A stretch of 64,000 bases of DNA from Sutcliffiella horikoshii DSM 8719 (lineage in GTDB: Bacteria > Bacillota > Bacilli > Bacillales > Bacillaceae_I). Shown piece after piece: positions 8,637-17,531 of this stretch. Location: positions 1 to 64,000 of the forward strand of contig LQXN01000053.1 of NCBI GenBank assembly GCA_001648575.1, read 5' to 3'. The notes beneath the pieces were generated by a model. That model did not search any database, had not been told where the DNA came from, and saw only the letters and a program-made list of their open reading frames with translations. The translations under genes and the position numbers were made by a program. Position 1 is the stretch's first letter. Every line of letters starts with the position of its first letter.

Positions 8637-8924
8637 ATGGAGATAATCTTAGTTTTGATATTATTTGGACTATGCTTGTTTGGTTTTAATTGGCTTATGG
8701 GGTACAGAAAAAATCATATTACCATTGATTTTGATGATAGGCATACCGATTATGGAGAGTATGTTAAAGCGATAGAGGACGAACTGGCCAAACAAGGGAG
8801 AAACGTCAGTTACAAAGGAAATCGAAAATTCATTATTGATGGACGTTCCTATATTTTCATAGAACGCAATCTTTCAATGGGAGGCGTCCCTGTTCAAAGG
8901 ACGATTTTAAAGCCTGAAAAATGA
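8637..8924 (+). CDS. Small membrane-anchored protein of unknown function
   Basis: I do not recognise this 95-residue protein. It has one N-terminal membrane helix (about 2-20) followed by a short charged, probably cytoplasmic domain of mixed beta and alpha character, with an FDDRHTDYGEYV segment. The ATG at 8637 is 10 bases after AGAGG. Reading upstream to the longer in-frame start would add a segment without coding character that overlaps the terminator T-run. It is more A+T-rich than its neighbours and lies in a variable stretch. Confidence 0.6.
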   Translation: MEIILVLILFGLCLFGFNWLMGYRKNHITIDFDDRHTDYGEYVKAIEDELAKQGRNVSYKGNRKFIIDGRSYIFIERNLSMGGVPVQRTILKPEK

Positions 8925-9099
8925 CTTTCAATGCAAGTTAATGATATAAGTTAATGAAATAATGTGGGTCAAACGTTGCAAGGGAAACTACATTTGTTCG
9001 GTGTATTGCTGACGAAAATAAAAAAATACATCTCTCTGCTACTCAACCAATAATAAGAAACGTCTGTTAACAAAGCTCTAAACTTAAATGCGGATCTGA

Positions 9100-9140
9100 A
9101 TAGAAAAGCGGGGCTCCTAAACGAAGCCCCGCTTTTCTGC
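9100..9140 (-). terminator. Hairpin terminator between convergent genes
   Basis: A 14-base-pair stem AGAAAAGCGGGGCT (9102-9115) / AGCCCCGCTTTTCT (9125-9138) lies between the plus-strand gene ending at 8924 and the minus-strand gene ending at 9141. The T/A-rich stem edges suit both directions. Confidence 0.8.
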
Positions 9141-9455
9141 TTATGAATGTATCTTAGGAGAAGAAATGTGTTGGTTCATTCTGTACCATAGCCATAAATC
9201 ATTGATGGTGCTTGCATGCTCTGCAATTTCAGAATTCAATTGGCAGGAGCGTTCGAAATTGGCCTCGTCATTTAATTGTGCTTGTTTTCTGTTGATTTGT
9301 TCTTCTATCTCTTTGATACGGTCTGGGATTCTTCCTCTTATCTTTTCCCATTCCAATAGTATTTCCTGTTGTATTTTTTTATCATATTGATTCCATTCAA
9401 GGTCTAGTTTTGGCAAGGGGATCCCCAGCCTTTGGTCCGTTACAAAAGAAAACAT
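9141..9455 (-). CDS. Conserved small protein of unknown function
   Basis: This soluble 104-residue protein has no recognised domain. The middle (about 30-80) is a charged amphipathic helix region with EKIRGRIPDRIKEIEEQINRK-type sequence, consistent with a coiled coil. The start was placed at the ATG at 9455, which is 8 bases after AAGGAAGG. The longer reading frame up to 9491 begins without a ribosome-binding site. It reads like a small cytoplasmic Bacillaceae protein, but I cannot name it. Confidence 0.6.
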   Translation of the reverse strand: MFSFVTDQRLGIPLPKLDLEWNQYDKKIQQEILLEWEKIRGRIPDRIKEIEEQINRKQAQLNDEANFERSCQLNSEIAEHASTINDLWLWYRMNQHISSPKIHS

Positions 9456-9637
9456 AGCGACTTCCTTCCTTTTTCTCCCCATTTTCCCCATTGTATAATA
9501 ACTTTGATGAAGATTCTATGTATACGCCATCTTTTCAATTGTGTATTCAAAAGTGATATAAGGAATTTTTTCCACCATTAAATGTGTGCAATTAGATGCA
9601 AACTATGATGGATACTTATTGAGAGGTGGATAAAAAG

Positions 9638-9805
9638 ATGAAGAAAAAAGAACCAAAAGAAGTTTACTCTTATGATGATAATGCCGTAAACGAAGTGCAT
9701 AACCAAATTACTGATGCATACTCGAGCGGCGTGGTTGGGGAGCAGTATAGTTCCAATGCCTATCAGCCGGTGGAAGAGGAAAACCAACATACTACCCACG
9801 AATAA
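9638..9805 (+). CDS. Small acidic protein, 55 residues, unknown function
   Basis: An ATG at 9638, 8 bases after GAGAGGTGG, opens a 55-codon frame that ends at TAA 9803-9805. The product starts MKKKEPKEVYSYDDNAVNE and is rich in Asn, Glu, Tyr and Gln, with no membrane segment. The good ribosome-binding site and lack of competing frames support it. It might be a small spore-associated or stress protein, but nothing in the sequence proves this. Confidence 0.55.
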   Translation: MKKKEPKEVYSYDDNAVNEVHNQITDAYSSGVVGEQYSSNAYQPVEEENQHTTHE

Positions 9806-9819
9806 TTTTATACGGCATT

Positions 9820-9898
9820 TTGCTTTCCTGTGGGCGGTCTGGGACCCTCCTCGGCAAACCCGATGCTCCCATGTATCTTTTACCCGCAGGAAGTCTGA
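9820..9898 (-). repeat. Decayed fragment of the dispersed palindromic repeat (copy M)
   Basis: TTTCCTGTGGGCGGTCTGGGACCCTCCTCGG and, further on, ACCCGCAGGAAGTCT match the reverse complement of the family core (CCGAGGAGG...CCGCCCGC...AAA and GACTTCTGCGGG). The middle and ends are lost. Confidence 0.55.
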
Positions 9899-9926
9899 TT
9901 TAATGCTTGTTTCATTAGTAGGATAC

Positions 9927-11252
9927 CTAGATAGCCTTTAGCTGGTGTTTTTTTATCATCCTACAAATACTCACATAAAGCCCTCCGGTAACGAGGAAAG
10001 TCAGAAAGCCTGGCGACAGATATTCCGGAAGTGAAAAATAAACTAGTATGCCGACGCCTATACAGATGAAGCCAGGTTTATTATAGGATGGAAGAATTTC
10101 AGCCACAGCAATGTTCTTCCTTTTTATAATGAGGAAATCCGTAATGATAACGGCAGATAAAGGGATGACAAATGCCCCGATCAGTGAGATATATTGTTTT
10201 GCCTCTTCCACCAATGCAGGTGAAAGGGATAAAAGGATCCCAGCTGTACCAAAAATCAGGGCGCTTTTCACTCTCCCAAGTAAAGGGAAAGAATTCAAAA
10301 GACTGAATCCTCCTGTATATGCATTACTTAAGTTAATGGAAATCATGGACAAAATGGCTGCTCCGAGAATGATGAATGTTAAGAGGCCGGAATCGCTCAA
10401 CTCACTTGTTGCGATAAAGGGGTTCAAGCCTCCGGTTAAGCTGGCTGTGTAAGCTCCAAAGAATGCCGTTAAAATAAAACCTGCGACATTTCCTGTAAAC
10501 AATCCCCAAAATCCTTGTTTTGAGTTTACGGCATACCTTGTGACATCAGCAGAAGAAGAAACCCCGGAAACGTATTGGACAAATGCCAGGCTGGCGAAAA
10601 AGCCCATCATCGGCAGGTTCCAAGTTCCTGCATTCCCTCCGTATGCTCCCATTCCATCGTTTCCATGACTCAATAAAAGGTAAAGCAGGGCAAGCTGTCC
10701 TAAGATAAGCAGAGGCAGAAAATATTTAGTCGCCCTCTTTACTGCATCAAAACCCACAAGTGCAAGCCCGCTCATTATTACCGCCAAGAACATGGCAATT
10801 AGATAAAATGGTAAGCTGATCGCAAAAGTTCTTTCAAGCATGAACTGTACTACTAGCGTTCCCCCCACAGTTTGAACGGCAAACCAATATAGGGAGGTTA
10901 TCGTTCGGATAGGGGATGAGATGAATCTGGATCCTTTTAATCCGATGATGGAACGAATGGCAAATTGAGAGGGAATCCCACGCTCCGCACCTGGCAATGA
11001 TAAGTAAGAGACAAAAATGAATGCAAGGGTTGCACCGAGAATGGTGGATAGGAATGCAGCTGAAAAACTGAGCCCGCCTTGGACGACTGCTAAAGCAGGC
11101 ACAAGGAAGTTCCCGGCATTCACTGAAAATGCCATTTGTATTATCGTATATTCATACCATTTAGTTTTTCTTAATTCTTGTGGAACAGCTTCTAAACCGA
11201 ACCGTTCAATCCGGCTTTGTGGTGTCAACACCACATGTTGAGCTTTTGCCAT
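9927..11252 (-). CDS. NCS1-family cytosine/purine/hydantoin-type permease
   Basis: This is a polytopic membrane transporter of about 441 residues with roughly 12 hydrophobic segments. The N-terminus has the NCS1 pattern: an RIERFGLEAVP leader, then WYEY, then NAGNFLVPALAV in helix 1. Helix 6-7 carries SGVSSSADVTRYA. It probably imports a nucleobase or related compound by cation symport; the substrate cannot be read from sequence. No catabolic partner gene lies nearby. The ATG at 11252 is used here, but a TTG at 11258 is closer to the AAAGGGG ribosome-binding site and is a real alternative. It is divergent from the SDR gene. Confidence 0.88.
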   Translation of the reverse strand: MAKAQHVVLTPQSRIERFGLEAVPQELRKTKWYEYTIIQMAFSVNAGNFLVPALAVVQGGLSFSAAFLSTILGATLAFIFVSYLSLPGAERGIPSQFAIRSIIGLKGSRFISSPIRTITSLYWFAVQTVGGTLVVQFMLERTFAISLPFYLIAMFLAVIMSGLALVGFDAVKRATKYFLPLLILGQLALLYLLLSHGNDGMGAYGGNAGTWNLPMMGFFASLAFVQYVSGVSSSADVTRYAVNSKQGFWGLFTGNVAGFILTAFFGAYTASLTGGLNPFIATSELSDSGLLTFIILGAAILSMISINLSNAYTGGFSLLNSFPLLGRVKSALIFGTAGILLSLSPALVEEAKQYISLIGAFVIPLSAVIITDFLIIKRKNIAVAEILPSYNKPGFICIGVGILVYFSLPEYLSPGFLTFLVTGGLYVSICRMIKKHQLKAI

Positions 11253-11384
11253 GACCAAGGTTTGCCCCTTTCTTTCGTGTACCTAACAATCATTTTATCG
11301 TATCTTAACGGCTTATATGTTGTAAATTTAGTGAAATTACAAGAAAATAGAGAAGTAAGCAACTTCATTAGGGGGGAATCCAGT

Positions 11385-12149
11385 TTGAGACATGCCGTAA
11401 TAACAGCTGGTTCCAAAGGACTTGGACAAAAAGTGACGGAAATGCTTCTGAAAAAGGGGTGTTCTGTTTCAATAAATTATAGAAGTGATAAGGAAGCGAT
11501 CGATCGCTTGAAAACTGAATGGAAAGACTTTGGTGGCGATAGGCTGCACTTTTTTCAAGGAGACGTGACAAGGAAAGAGGATATGTCCCGATTCATTGAG
11601 GAAGCGATTGATAAATATGGAAGAATCGACTATTTGATCAACAATGCTGGACCGTATATCTTTGAACGAAAAAAGCTAGCGGATTATTCAGATGAAGAGT
11701 GGTACGAAATGATAGAAGGGAATTTGAGTGCCGTATTTCACCTGTTTCGAAAAACCATCCCAATAATGCGAAAACAGCATTTTGGTCGTATCATTACATA
11801 CGGCTTCCAGGGAGCCGAATCTTCTCCAGGCTGGATATACCGTTCTGCCTTTGCCGCCTCAAAGGTCGGCTTGGTTTCTTTGACTAAAACCATTGCTTTT
11901 GAAGAAGCGGAAAATGGCATTACAGCCAATATGGTCTGTCCAGGGGATATTGTCGGGGAGATGAAAGAAGCATCTATTGAGCAAGCTAAGGACTTGGGGG
12001 ATGCCAAAGATACTCCTGTCGGACGTTCTGGAACAGGAGAAGATATTGCCAGGGCGATTCGATTCTTATGTGAAGAAGACTCAGATATGATAACCGGGGC
12101 AGTTCTCGAGGTGACAGGTGGCGTCGAAGTCATTAACCGTTTTCGTTAA
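11385..12149 (+). CDS. ytkK: SDR-family oxidoreductase, YtkK-like
   Basis: This is a 254-residue short-chain dehydrogenase/reductase. It has the glycine-rich TAGSKGLG cofactor motif at the N-terminus, the structural NNAGP motif, and a long stretch GNLSAVFHLFRK-IPIMRKQHFGRIITYGFQGAE that matches my memory of B. subtilis YtkK. The expected catalytic YxxxK tyrosine appears replaced: the matching region reads AFAASK, so Phe or Ala stands where Tyr is normal. Oxidoreductase activity is therefore uncertain. The TTG at 11385 was chosen because GGGGGG (11371-11376) is 8 bases upstream and the N-terminus then fits the family. Confidence 0.85.
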   Translation: MRHAVITAGSKGLGQKVTEMLLKKGCSVSINYRSDKEAIDRLKTEWKDFGGDRLHFFQGDVTRKEDMSRFIEEAIDKYGRIDYLINNAGPYIFERKKLADYSDEEWYEMIEGNLSAVFHLFRKTIPIMRKQHFGRIITYGFQGAESSPGWIYRSAFAASKVGLVSLTKTIAFEEAENGITANMVCPGDIVGEMKEASIEQAKDLGDAKDTPVGRSGTGEDIARAIRFLCEEDSDMITGAVLEVTGGVEVINRFR

Positions 12150-12186
12150 GGAATGAGCATGATAAATTTTTGACAATTCCGTCTGT

Positions 12187-12200
12187 TTTAAGCGCTTACA
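12187..12200 (+). promoter_or_regulatory. Probable cre (CcpA) site upstream of ald
   Basis: TTTAAGCGCTTACA matches the cre consensus TGWAANCGNTNWCA at 13 of 14 positions. It lies about 30 bases upstream of the -35 box of the proposed ald promoter. Confidence 0.65.
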
Positions 12201-12219
12201 AAATCGGTTAAAAAACTAT

Positions 12220-12247
12220 TTTACATTTTCTAGTTTAATGTTATATT
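12220..12247 (+). promoter_or_regulatory. Probable sigma-A promoter of ald
   Basis: TTTACA (12220-12225), a 16-base spacer and TATATT (12242-12247) precede the ald ribosome-binding site by about 35 bases. Confidence 0.5.
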
Positions 12248-12295
12248 AGTTACGTCTTAACGCTTTGTGATAATGATGAGGGAGGTATTTGATCC

Positions 12296-13417
12296 ATGAG
12301 AATTGGTGTACCTAGAGAGATAAAAAACAACGAAAACCGTGTTGCGATGACCCCTGCAGGTGTAGTTAACCTTGTTGGGTTCGGACATGAAGTATACATA
12401 GAAAAAGAAGCTGGTATCGGATCAGGCTTCACTGATGAGCAGTATCTACAAGCTGGTGCGAAAATGGTGGAAACGGCTGCAGAAGCATGGTCCATGGATA
12501 TGGTCATGAAAGTAAAAGAGCCTCTTCCTTCTGAATACGAATATTTCCGTGAAGGGTTAATCCTTTTCACATATCTGCATCTTGCTCCAGAACCAGAATT
12601 AACAAAGGCTTTAATTGATAATAAAGTGGTTGGAATCGCGTACGAAACGGTACAGCTTCCAAACGGTTCCCTGCCATTGTTGACTCCAATGAGTGAAGTG
12701 GCTGGTCGTATGGCAACTCAAATTGGTGCTCAATTCCTAGAAAAAATCAAAGGTGGAAAAGGGATCCTTCTTGGTGGTGTACCTGGTGTCCGCCGCGGGA
12801 AGGTAACGATCATCGGTGGAGGTGTCGCTGGTACGAATGCCGCCAAGATGGCAATCGGACTTGGTGCGGATGTGACAATCCTTGACTTGAACCCTGATCG
12901 CCTTCGTCAACTGGATGATATTTTCGGAAAAGACATCCAGACGCTTATGAGTAACCCGTTGAACCTTGAAATCGCCGTGAAGGAATCCGATCTTGTCATC
13001 GGTGCCGTTCTTATTCCAGGTGCTAAAGCGCCGAAGCTTGTTTCAGAGGAAATGATCCAATCCATGGGTGCGGGATCTGTAGTAGTGGATATTGCCATTG
13101 ACCAAGGTGGGATTTTTGAAACGACAGATCGCATCACAACACATGATGACCCTACATATGTGAAACATGAAGTAGTTCATTATGCAGTGGCAAATATGCC
13201 TGGTGCTGTTCCGCGTACATCTACGATTGCATTGACGAACGTAACCGTTCCATATGCGGTACAGATTGCAAACAAGGGCTATAAACAGGCATGCCTGGAT
13301 AACGAAGCATTGCTTAAAGGAATCAACACGCTGGATGGTTATGTGACATATGCTGCAGTGGCAGAGTCTCATGGCTTGGCGTATGAGAGTGCGAGCAACT
13401 TGTTGGTGAAGAGCTAA
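12296..13417 (+). CDS. ald: Alanine dehydrogenase
   Basis: This enzyme converts L-alanine to pyruvate and ammonia with NAD, allowing use of alanine as carbon and nitrogen source, and is needed for normal sporulation in B. subtilis. The 373-residue protein begins [20 protein letters not shown], the family signature. It has the [10 protein letters not shown] substrate-site segment, an IGAQFLEK helix and the Rossmann motif [10 protein letters not shown] near 173-182. GGAGG precedes the ATG at 12296. The upstream cre and promoter suggest CcpA control. It ends at a clear terminator. Confidence 0.97.
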   Translation: MRIGVPREIKNNENRVAMTPAGVVNLVGFGHEVYIEKEAGIGSGFTDEQYLQAGAKMVETAAEAWSMDMVMKVKEPLPSEYEYFREGLILFTYLHLAPEPELTKALIDNKVVGIAYETVQLPNGSLPLLTPMSEVAGRMATQIGAQFLEKIKGGKGILLGGVPGVRRGKVTIIGGGVAGTNAAKMAIGLGADVTILDLNPDRLRQLDDIFGKDIQTLMSNPLNLEIAVKESDLVIGAVLIPGAKAPKLVSEEMIQSMGAGSVVVDIAIDQGGIFETTDRITTHDDPTYVKHEVVHYAVANMPGAVPRTSTIALTNVTVPYAVQIANKGYKQACLDNEALLKGINTLDGYVTYAAVAESHGLAYESASNLLVKS

Positions 13418-13423
13418 TATATT

Positions 13424-13467
13424 TAGGAAAACCATACCGGGTAACGACCTTGGTATGGTTTTTTATT
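13424..13467 (+). terminator. Intrinsic terminator of ald
   Basis: A hairpin AAACCATACC / GGTATGGTTT with six T residues follows the ald stop codon. Confidence 0.88.
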
Positions 13468-13476
13468 GCGAAAAAA

Positions 13477-13508
13477 CCAGATACCTTTTGTTTCTTAGGT
13501 ATCTGGCA
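13477..13508 (-). terminator. Terminator hairpin for the M24 peptidase gene, distal copy (flank of element B)
   Basis: CCAGATACC / GGTATCTGG forms a hairpin. Six A residues at 13471-13476 provide the T-run on the minus strand. The same 32 bases recur exactly at 13725-13756, and the mobile element lies between the two copies. Confidence 0.85.
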
Positions 13509-13723
13509 CTGTTGACAAAGCCCTTAATATTATTAAATTTGCATCCTGCTGTTGATCTTCGTTCCAGGCGCTTCGCTTTTCGCGGGCGGTCCGGAAGCCT
13601 CCTCGGGCTTACGCCCTGCGGGGTCTTCCCTGTCCCTTCCTCCCGCAGAAGTCTGCGCGCCTTCCACTACGATCAACACAGGTTTTGCATATCTCAAAGA
13701 TAAAATAACTTTGTTTACACACT
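13508..13723 (-). mobile_element. MITE-like element, complete copy B, inserted in a terminator
   Basis: About 216 bases with imperfect inverted ends: ACTGTTGACAAAG on the left and, reading inward from the right, AGTGTGTAAACAAAG. The interior holds the G+C-rich palindromic core with TGTTGATC...GATCAACA borders. On both sides lies the same 32-base sequence, the terminator hairpin of the minus-strand peptidase gene (13477-13508 and 13725-13756, identical; one base is shared with the element end). On the minus strand it is nearly identical to 52615-52831, indicating recent spread. It encodes no protein. Confidence 0.85.
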
Positions 13724-13724
13724 G

Positions 13725-13756
13725 CCAGATACCTTTTGTTTCTTAGGTATCTGGCA
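13725..13756 (-). repeat. Duplicated terminator hairpin, proximal copy (flank of element B)
   Basis: An exact repeat of 13477-13508 lies directly downstream of the minus-strand peptidase stop codon. It lacks its own T-run, so it can form the hairpin but may terminate poorly by itself. Confidence 0.9.
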
Positions 13757-13762
13757 TATATA

Positions 13763-14866
13763 TTATGCTTTTATTATTTGCAGATCTTTCGGATAGCTTG
13801 TCAACAATTCAATCCCGTTGTCGGTTACTAAAATGTCGTCCTCGATTCGTACGCCACCTACTCCTGGTTTGTAGATTCCAGGTTCAATGGTAAACGCCAT
13901 TCCTTTTTGTAGTTTCATCGTATTTGTTTCATTCATGGATGGGTATTCATGCACTTCTATACCTAGGCCGTGGCCGATACGGTGAGTAAAGAATTCTCCA
14001 TAGCCGCTTTCAGAAATGATTGAACGGGCAGTACGATCCAGCTGTCCAATCTCTACACCAGGTTTACAGATTTCCACTGCAGCTAGTTGTGCTTTGAGAA
14101 CAGTTTCATAGATTTCCTGCTGCTGTTCGTTTACTTTTCCAAAGGCAACTGTTCTAGTGATATCCGAGCAATACCCATTTAACACAACACCTAAGTCGAA
14201 GAGGACAAGGTCCCCTTCCTGCACCTGATCCAAGCCGGGCTTCCCATGAGGAGCGGCAGTCTTCAAACCTGTCAGTGCCATGGTCGAAAAGGACATCTGG
14301 CTGATGCCTTTTTTCTTCAGTTCGTACTCGATTGTCGCAACAAGTTCTTGCTCGGTAACTCCTTTTTTAAGGTGATGCACCCCAACTTCCACTCCGAAAT
14401 CGGCAAGCTTGGCCGCTTCCCTCAAAATGGAGACTTCCTGCTCATCTTTCACAAGGCGAAGCTGATACATCTTATCCTCTGCAGCGGCAAGATTCACACC
14501 CGGGAATATCCCTTCTAACTTATGTAAACGGGAGACAGTCATATGTTCCTGCTCAACAGCGAGCTTCTCAATAGAGATGTCTTGTTTTTTCACATACTCC
14601 TGAACCTTCTGCCAAGGATCATCTGTATCATTGTAGCCCACTATTCCATAAGCCCAGCCGGTTTTCTTCACCTGTTCTACTTCCATATTCGGACAGACAA
14701 TGGCAGGCTCATGATTAGGAAAAGCGAGAAGTCCCAATAGTCTTTCGTGTGGATCTGTGTAAAATCCGCTTATGTAAAATACGTTTGGGGTAGATGTCAA
14801 GAAACAACCGGACAAGTCCTCCTGTTTCAGCCATTCCACCAATTGCTGCAGACGATGTTCTTTCAA
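13763..14866 (-). CDS. M24-family Xaa-Pro dipeptidase/aminopeptidase
   Basis: This is a cytoplasmic metallopeptidase that cleaves dipeptides or peptides with proline in second position. The 367-residue protein has a creatinase-type N-terminal domain (about 1-130) and an M24 pita-bread C-terminal domain. Metal ligands are visible in order: Asp in LFDLGVVLNGY, Asp in SDITRTVAFG, His in HRIGHGLGIEVHE, Glu in TIEPGIY and Glu in GGVRIEDD. The TTG at 14866 was chosen because AAGGAG is 8 bases upstream. The GTG at 14875 overlaps that ribosome-binding site. Its terminator has been split by element B. Confidence 0.9.
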   Translation of the reverse strand: MKEHRLQQLVEWLKQEDLSGCFLTSTPNVFYISGFYTDPHERLLGLLAFPNHEPAIVCPNMEVEQVKKTGWAYGIVGYNDTDDPWQKVQEYVKKQDISIEKLAVEQEHMTVSRLHKLEGIFPGVNLAAAEDKMYQLRLVKDEQEVSILREAAKLADFGVEVGVHHLKKGVTEQELVATIEYELKKKGISQMSFSTMALTGLKTAAPHGKPGLDQVQEGDLVLFDLGVVLNGYCSDITRTVAFGKVNEQQQEIYETVLKAQLAAVEICKPGVEIGQLDRTARSIISESGYGEFFTHRIGHGLGIEVHEYPSMNETNTMKLQKGMAFTIEPGIYKPGVGGVRIEDDILVTDNGIELLTSYPKDLQIIKA

Positions 14867-15038
14867 TTCAGCCACTCCTTTATTGGGTAAATTACTTCTA
14901 GATACGAAGTTTAATACGTTTACATTAAGAGTATCAGGGAATCATACTTGTGTAAATTTTATTAGAAGGATTTTCAGATAAAAAAGAGAAGATTAACTGG
15001 TATGAAGAATTTAAGTTGGAAAGGGAGAGGTTGTTAAA

Positions 15039-15722
15039 ATGAAAGTTTCCTATCATGGACATTCCGTAATAAAAGTAGAGGCTAATGGAAAAACAATTCT
15101 TTTTGATCCATTTATAAGTGGAAATGATTTGACGGATTTAAATGCGGACGACCTGAAAGTCGATGTCATTCTTTTAACGCACGGTCATAATGATCATGTT
15201 GGGGATACGGTGGACCTTGCTTTGAAAAATGACGCATTGGTTGTTGCACCGTTTGAACTCGCCGAATATTTAGGGTGGCAAGGTGTGAAGGTTCATGAGA
15301 TGCATATCGGGGGAGCCCATGAATTTGATTTTGGCCGGGTGAAATTGACGCAGGCTTTTCATGGCTCTAGTTATACGGACTACGAAACAAAAACGATTGT
15401 TTATACAGGAATGCCGAGTGGGATTTTACTAACTATAGACGGAAAGACAATTTTCCATGCCGGGGACACAGCATTATTTTCCGATATGAAAATGATCGGG
15501 GAGTTAAATGACATAGATGTGGCGTTCCTGCCAATCGGGGATAATTTCACGATGGGTCCTGATGATGCGGTTCTGGCTGCAAAGTGGCTCGATGCGTCCA
15601 CGGTGGTCCCGATTCATTTTAATACATTCCCTGTCATTGAACAAAATCCCCATGATTTTGTTTCCAAGCTGCCAAATGGTGTGGGTAAGGTATTGGAGCC
15701 AGGCGAAACGATAGAGTTATAG
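15039..15722 (+). CDS. ytkL: UPF0173 metal-dependent hydrolase YtkL
   Basis: This is a 227-residue metallo-beta-lactamase-fold hydrolase. The metal-binding motif HGHNDH is at residues 48-53, HAGD at 140-143 and a final histidine in VPIHFNTFP near residue 190-200. FDPFISGND near the N-terminus is typical of the UPF0173 group. The natural substrate is not established. GGGAGAGG lies upstream of the ATG at 15039. A terminator follows within 10 bases of the stop codon. Confidence 0.93.
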   Translation: MKVSYHGHSVIKVEANGKTILFDPFISGNDLTDLNADDLKVDVILLTHGHNDHVGDTVDLALKNDALVVAPFELAEYLGWQGVKVHEMHIGGAHEFDFGRVKLTQAFHGSSYTDYETKTIVYTGMPSGILLTIDGKTIFHAGDTALFSDMKMIGELNDIDVAFLPIGDNFTMGPDDAVLAAKWLDASTVVPIHFNTFPVIEQNPHDFVSKLPNGVGKVLEPGETIEL

Positions 15723-15730
15723 ATAGATGT

Positions 15731-15760
15731 AAAAAAGAAGCGGTTTTGCTTCTTTTTTTT
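15731..15760 (+). terminator. Intrinsic terminator of ytkL
   Basis: A short hairpin AGAAGC / GCTTCT is followed by eight T residues. Confidence 0.82.
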
Positions 15761-15814
15761 GTGGTCACGAATATACATGATACAAGCTATCCAGTTAGGA
15801 AGGAGTGTCGTGTG

Positions 15815-16057
15815 TTGAAGAACAGATTATTATTAGCGTTATTATGTATTGCTGCCCTTTTATATGTGGCCGTCCCACGTTTACCGGTGACAGAAGATGG
15901 ACTTGCAGGTTGGTTTGCCATCGCGTGGATAGTGCTTGCATTAATGGCCGTTGGGGGGAATATGGCAGCCATCATGTACTTGCCAAAGCGGAAACGAATG
16001 GTACAAAAAGCGAAATTGGCACAGGTGAAAAAGGTCCGATTGCGTCAATATCAGTAA
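15815..16057 (+). CDS. Small membrane protein, two helices, unknown function
   Basis: The predicted 80-residue protein has a hydrophobic helix near the N-terminus (about 5-20), an extracytoplasmic loop LPVTEDGLAGW, a second helix (about 34-57) and a strongly basic C-terminal tail with KRKRMVQKAKL and KKVRLRQYQ. I do not recognise it. The TTG at 15815 is 9 bases after AAGGAG; the GTG at 15812 is an alternative. It lies between ytkL and ytoI, and the basic tail predicts a cytoplasmic C-terminus. Confidence 0.65.
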   Translation: MKNRLLLALLCIAALLYVAVPRLPVTEDGLAGWFAIAWIVLALMAVGGNMAAIMYLPKRKRMVQKAKLAQVKKVRLRQYQ

Positions 16058-16174
16058 ACACGTTGAATACAAGGCTTCACACCCGTATAATGAAGGTAAG
16101 AAGGTTGTTAGGGATACTAAGGATTGATCATGTATTGTGAAAACAACCAATAACTTTGTGGACGGGTGAATAGT

Positions 16175-17482
16175 GTGACTAAGCATGAACAGATTCTCCA
16201 ATATATCGAAGAACTACCTATTGGGGAAAAAATATCAGTACGACAAATAGCCAAGGCATTGACAGTGAGTGAAGGTACAGCATACAGAGCGATCAAGGAC
16301 GCCGAAAATAAAGGATATGTTAGTACCATCGAACGCGTTGGTACTATTCGTATTGAGCGGAAAAAGAAAGAAAATATCGAAAAGCTGACATTTGCCGAAG
16401 TTGTCAACATAGTAGATGGACAAGTCCTTGGGGGACGAGAAGGGCTTCACAAAACATTGAACAAATTCGTCATCGGTGCGATGAAACTTGAAGCGATGAT
16501 GCGTTATACAGAAGCAGGTAACCTATTGATTGTCGGAAACCGCTACAATGCCCACAAACTGGCAATCGAAGCTGGTGCTGCGGTGTTGATCACCGGTGGC
16601 TTTGACACGGACGAAGAGGTCAAGCGCTTGGCAGATGAAATGAAGTTGCCGATCATCTCGAGCAGCTACGATACTTTCACGGTTGCGACCTTGATCAACC
16701 GTGCTATATACGATCAGTTAATTAAAAAGGAAATCGTGTTGGTGGAAGATATTTTGACACCAATTGAGGCGACGACCTACTTAACGACAGAGGACACCAT
16801 CGCAGAATGGTACCAAGTGAACGAAGAAATCAAGCATAGCCGTTTTCCGATCATTGATAAAAACCTAAAGGTGCAGGGCGTGGTCACTTCAAAAGATGTA
16901 CTTGGGAAGGACTCTGGTACACTCATTGAAAAAGTGATGACAAAAAACCCCATCACTGTAAATGGTAAAACTTCAGTCGCTTCTGCCGCGCACATCATGG
17001 TCTGGGAAGGAATCGAGATGCTGCCGGTCGTGGACCAGAGTCACCGGCTTCTTGGGATCATCAGCCGTCAGGACGTACTGAAGGCCTTGCAGATGATCCA
17101 AAGGCAGCCTCAGGTAGGTGAAACCCTTGATGACATTGTGACCAACCAGTTTGTCGATGTGACAGAATCAAAAGGGGAAGAAGCTTATCAAAGTGAAGTG
17201 ACTCCGCAAATGACGAATTCGGTGGGGACAATTTCTTACGGTGTGTTCACCACCATCGTGACGGAAGCAGCAAAGCGTGTTATTCGCAATCTGAAGAAGA
17301 GTGATATGGTTGTGGAGAACATCACAATCTATTTCATTAAGCCAGTCCAAATCGACAATACCATTGAGATCCGTCCAAAGGTGCTCGAGGTCGGCCGCAA
17401 GTTCGGTAAGGTGGACGTGGAAGTCTATCATGAGGGCAATGTCGTCGGCAAGGCGATGATGATGGTTCAGTTGATTCAATAG
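16175..17482 (+). CDS. ytoI: CBS/hotdog-domain regulator YtoI
   Basis: The 435-residue protein has four parts. They are an N-terminal helix-turn-helix (about 1-65, with VSEGTAYRAIKDAENKGYVST), a DRTGG-type domain (about 70-180), two CBS modules (about 195-310) that usually sense adenine nucleotides, and a C-terminal hotdog domain (about 320-435) containing TNSVGTISYGVFTTI. The order HTH-DRTGG-CBS-hotdog is characteristic of YtoI. It probably links an adenylate or acyl-CoA signal to transcription, but its target is unknown. The GTG at 16175 gives the family N-terminus TKHEQIL; a GTG at 16166 is an alternative. Confidence 0.92.
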   Translation: MTKHEQILQYIEELPIGEKISVRQIAKALTVSEGTAYRAIKDAENKGYVSTIERVGTIRIERKKKENIEKLTFAEVVNIVDGQVLGGREGLHKTLNKFVIGAMKLEAMMRYTEAGNLLIVGNRYNAHKLAIEAGAAVLITGGFDTDEEVKRLADEMKLPIISSSYDTFTVATLINRAIYDQLIKKEIVLVEDILTPIEATTYLTTEDTIAEWYQVNEEIKHSRFPIIDKNLKVQGVVTSKDVLGKDSGTLIEKVMTKNPITVNGKTSVASAAHIMVWEGIEMLPVVDQSHRLLGIISRQDVLKALQMIQRQPQVGETLDDIVTNQFVDVTESKGEEAYQSEVTPQMTNSVGTISYGVFTTIVTEAAKRVIRNLKKSDMVVENITIYFIKPVQIDNTIEIRPKVLEVGRKFGKVDVEVYHEGNVVGKAMMMVQLIQ

Positions 17483-17496
17483 TTTTGCGGTACATG

Positions 17497-17531
17497 GCGC
17501 TCTTACCTTTTGTGGTAGGGGCGCTTTTTTG
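17497..17531 (+). terminator. Intrinsic terminator of ytoI
   Basis: An imperfect hairpin GCGCTCTTACC / GGTAGGGGCGC is followed by six T residues. Confidence 0.75.

Noticed and set aside
13508-13723. Bacillaceae-1 or another known Rfam RNA as identity of the repeat
   Set aside because: I could not match the remembered loop consensus of that RNA to the repeat, so no family name is given; a covariance search would decide.
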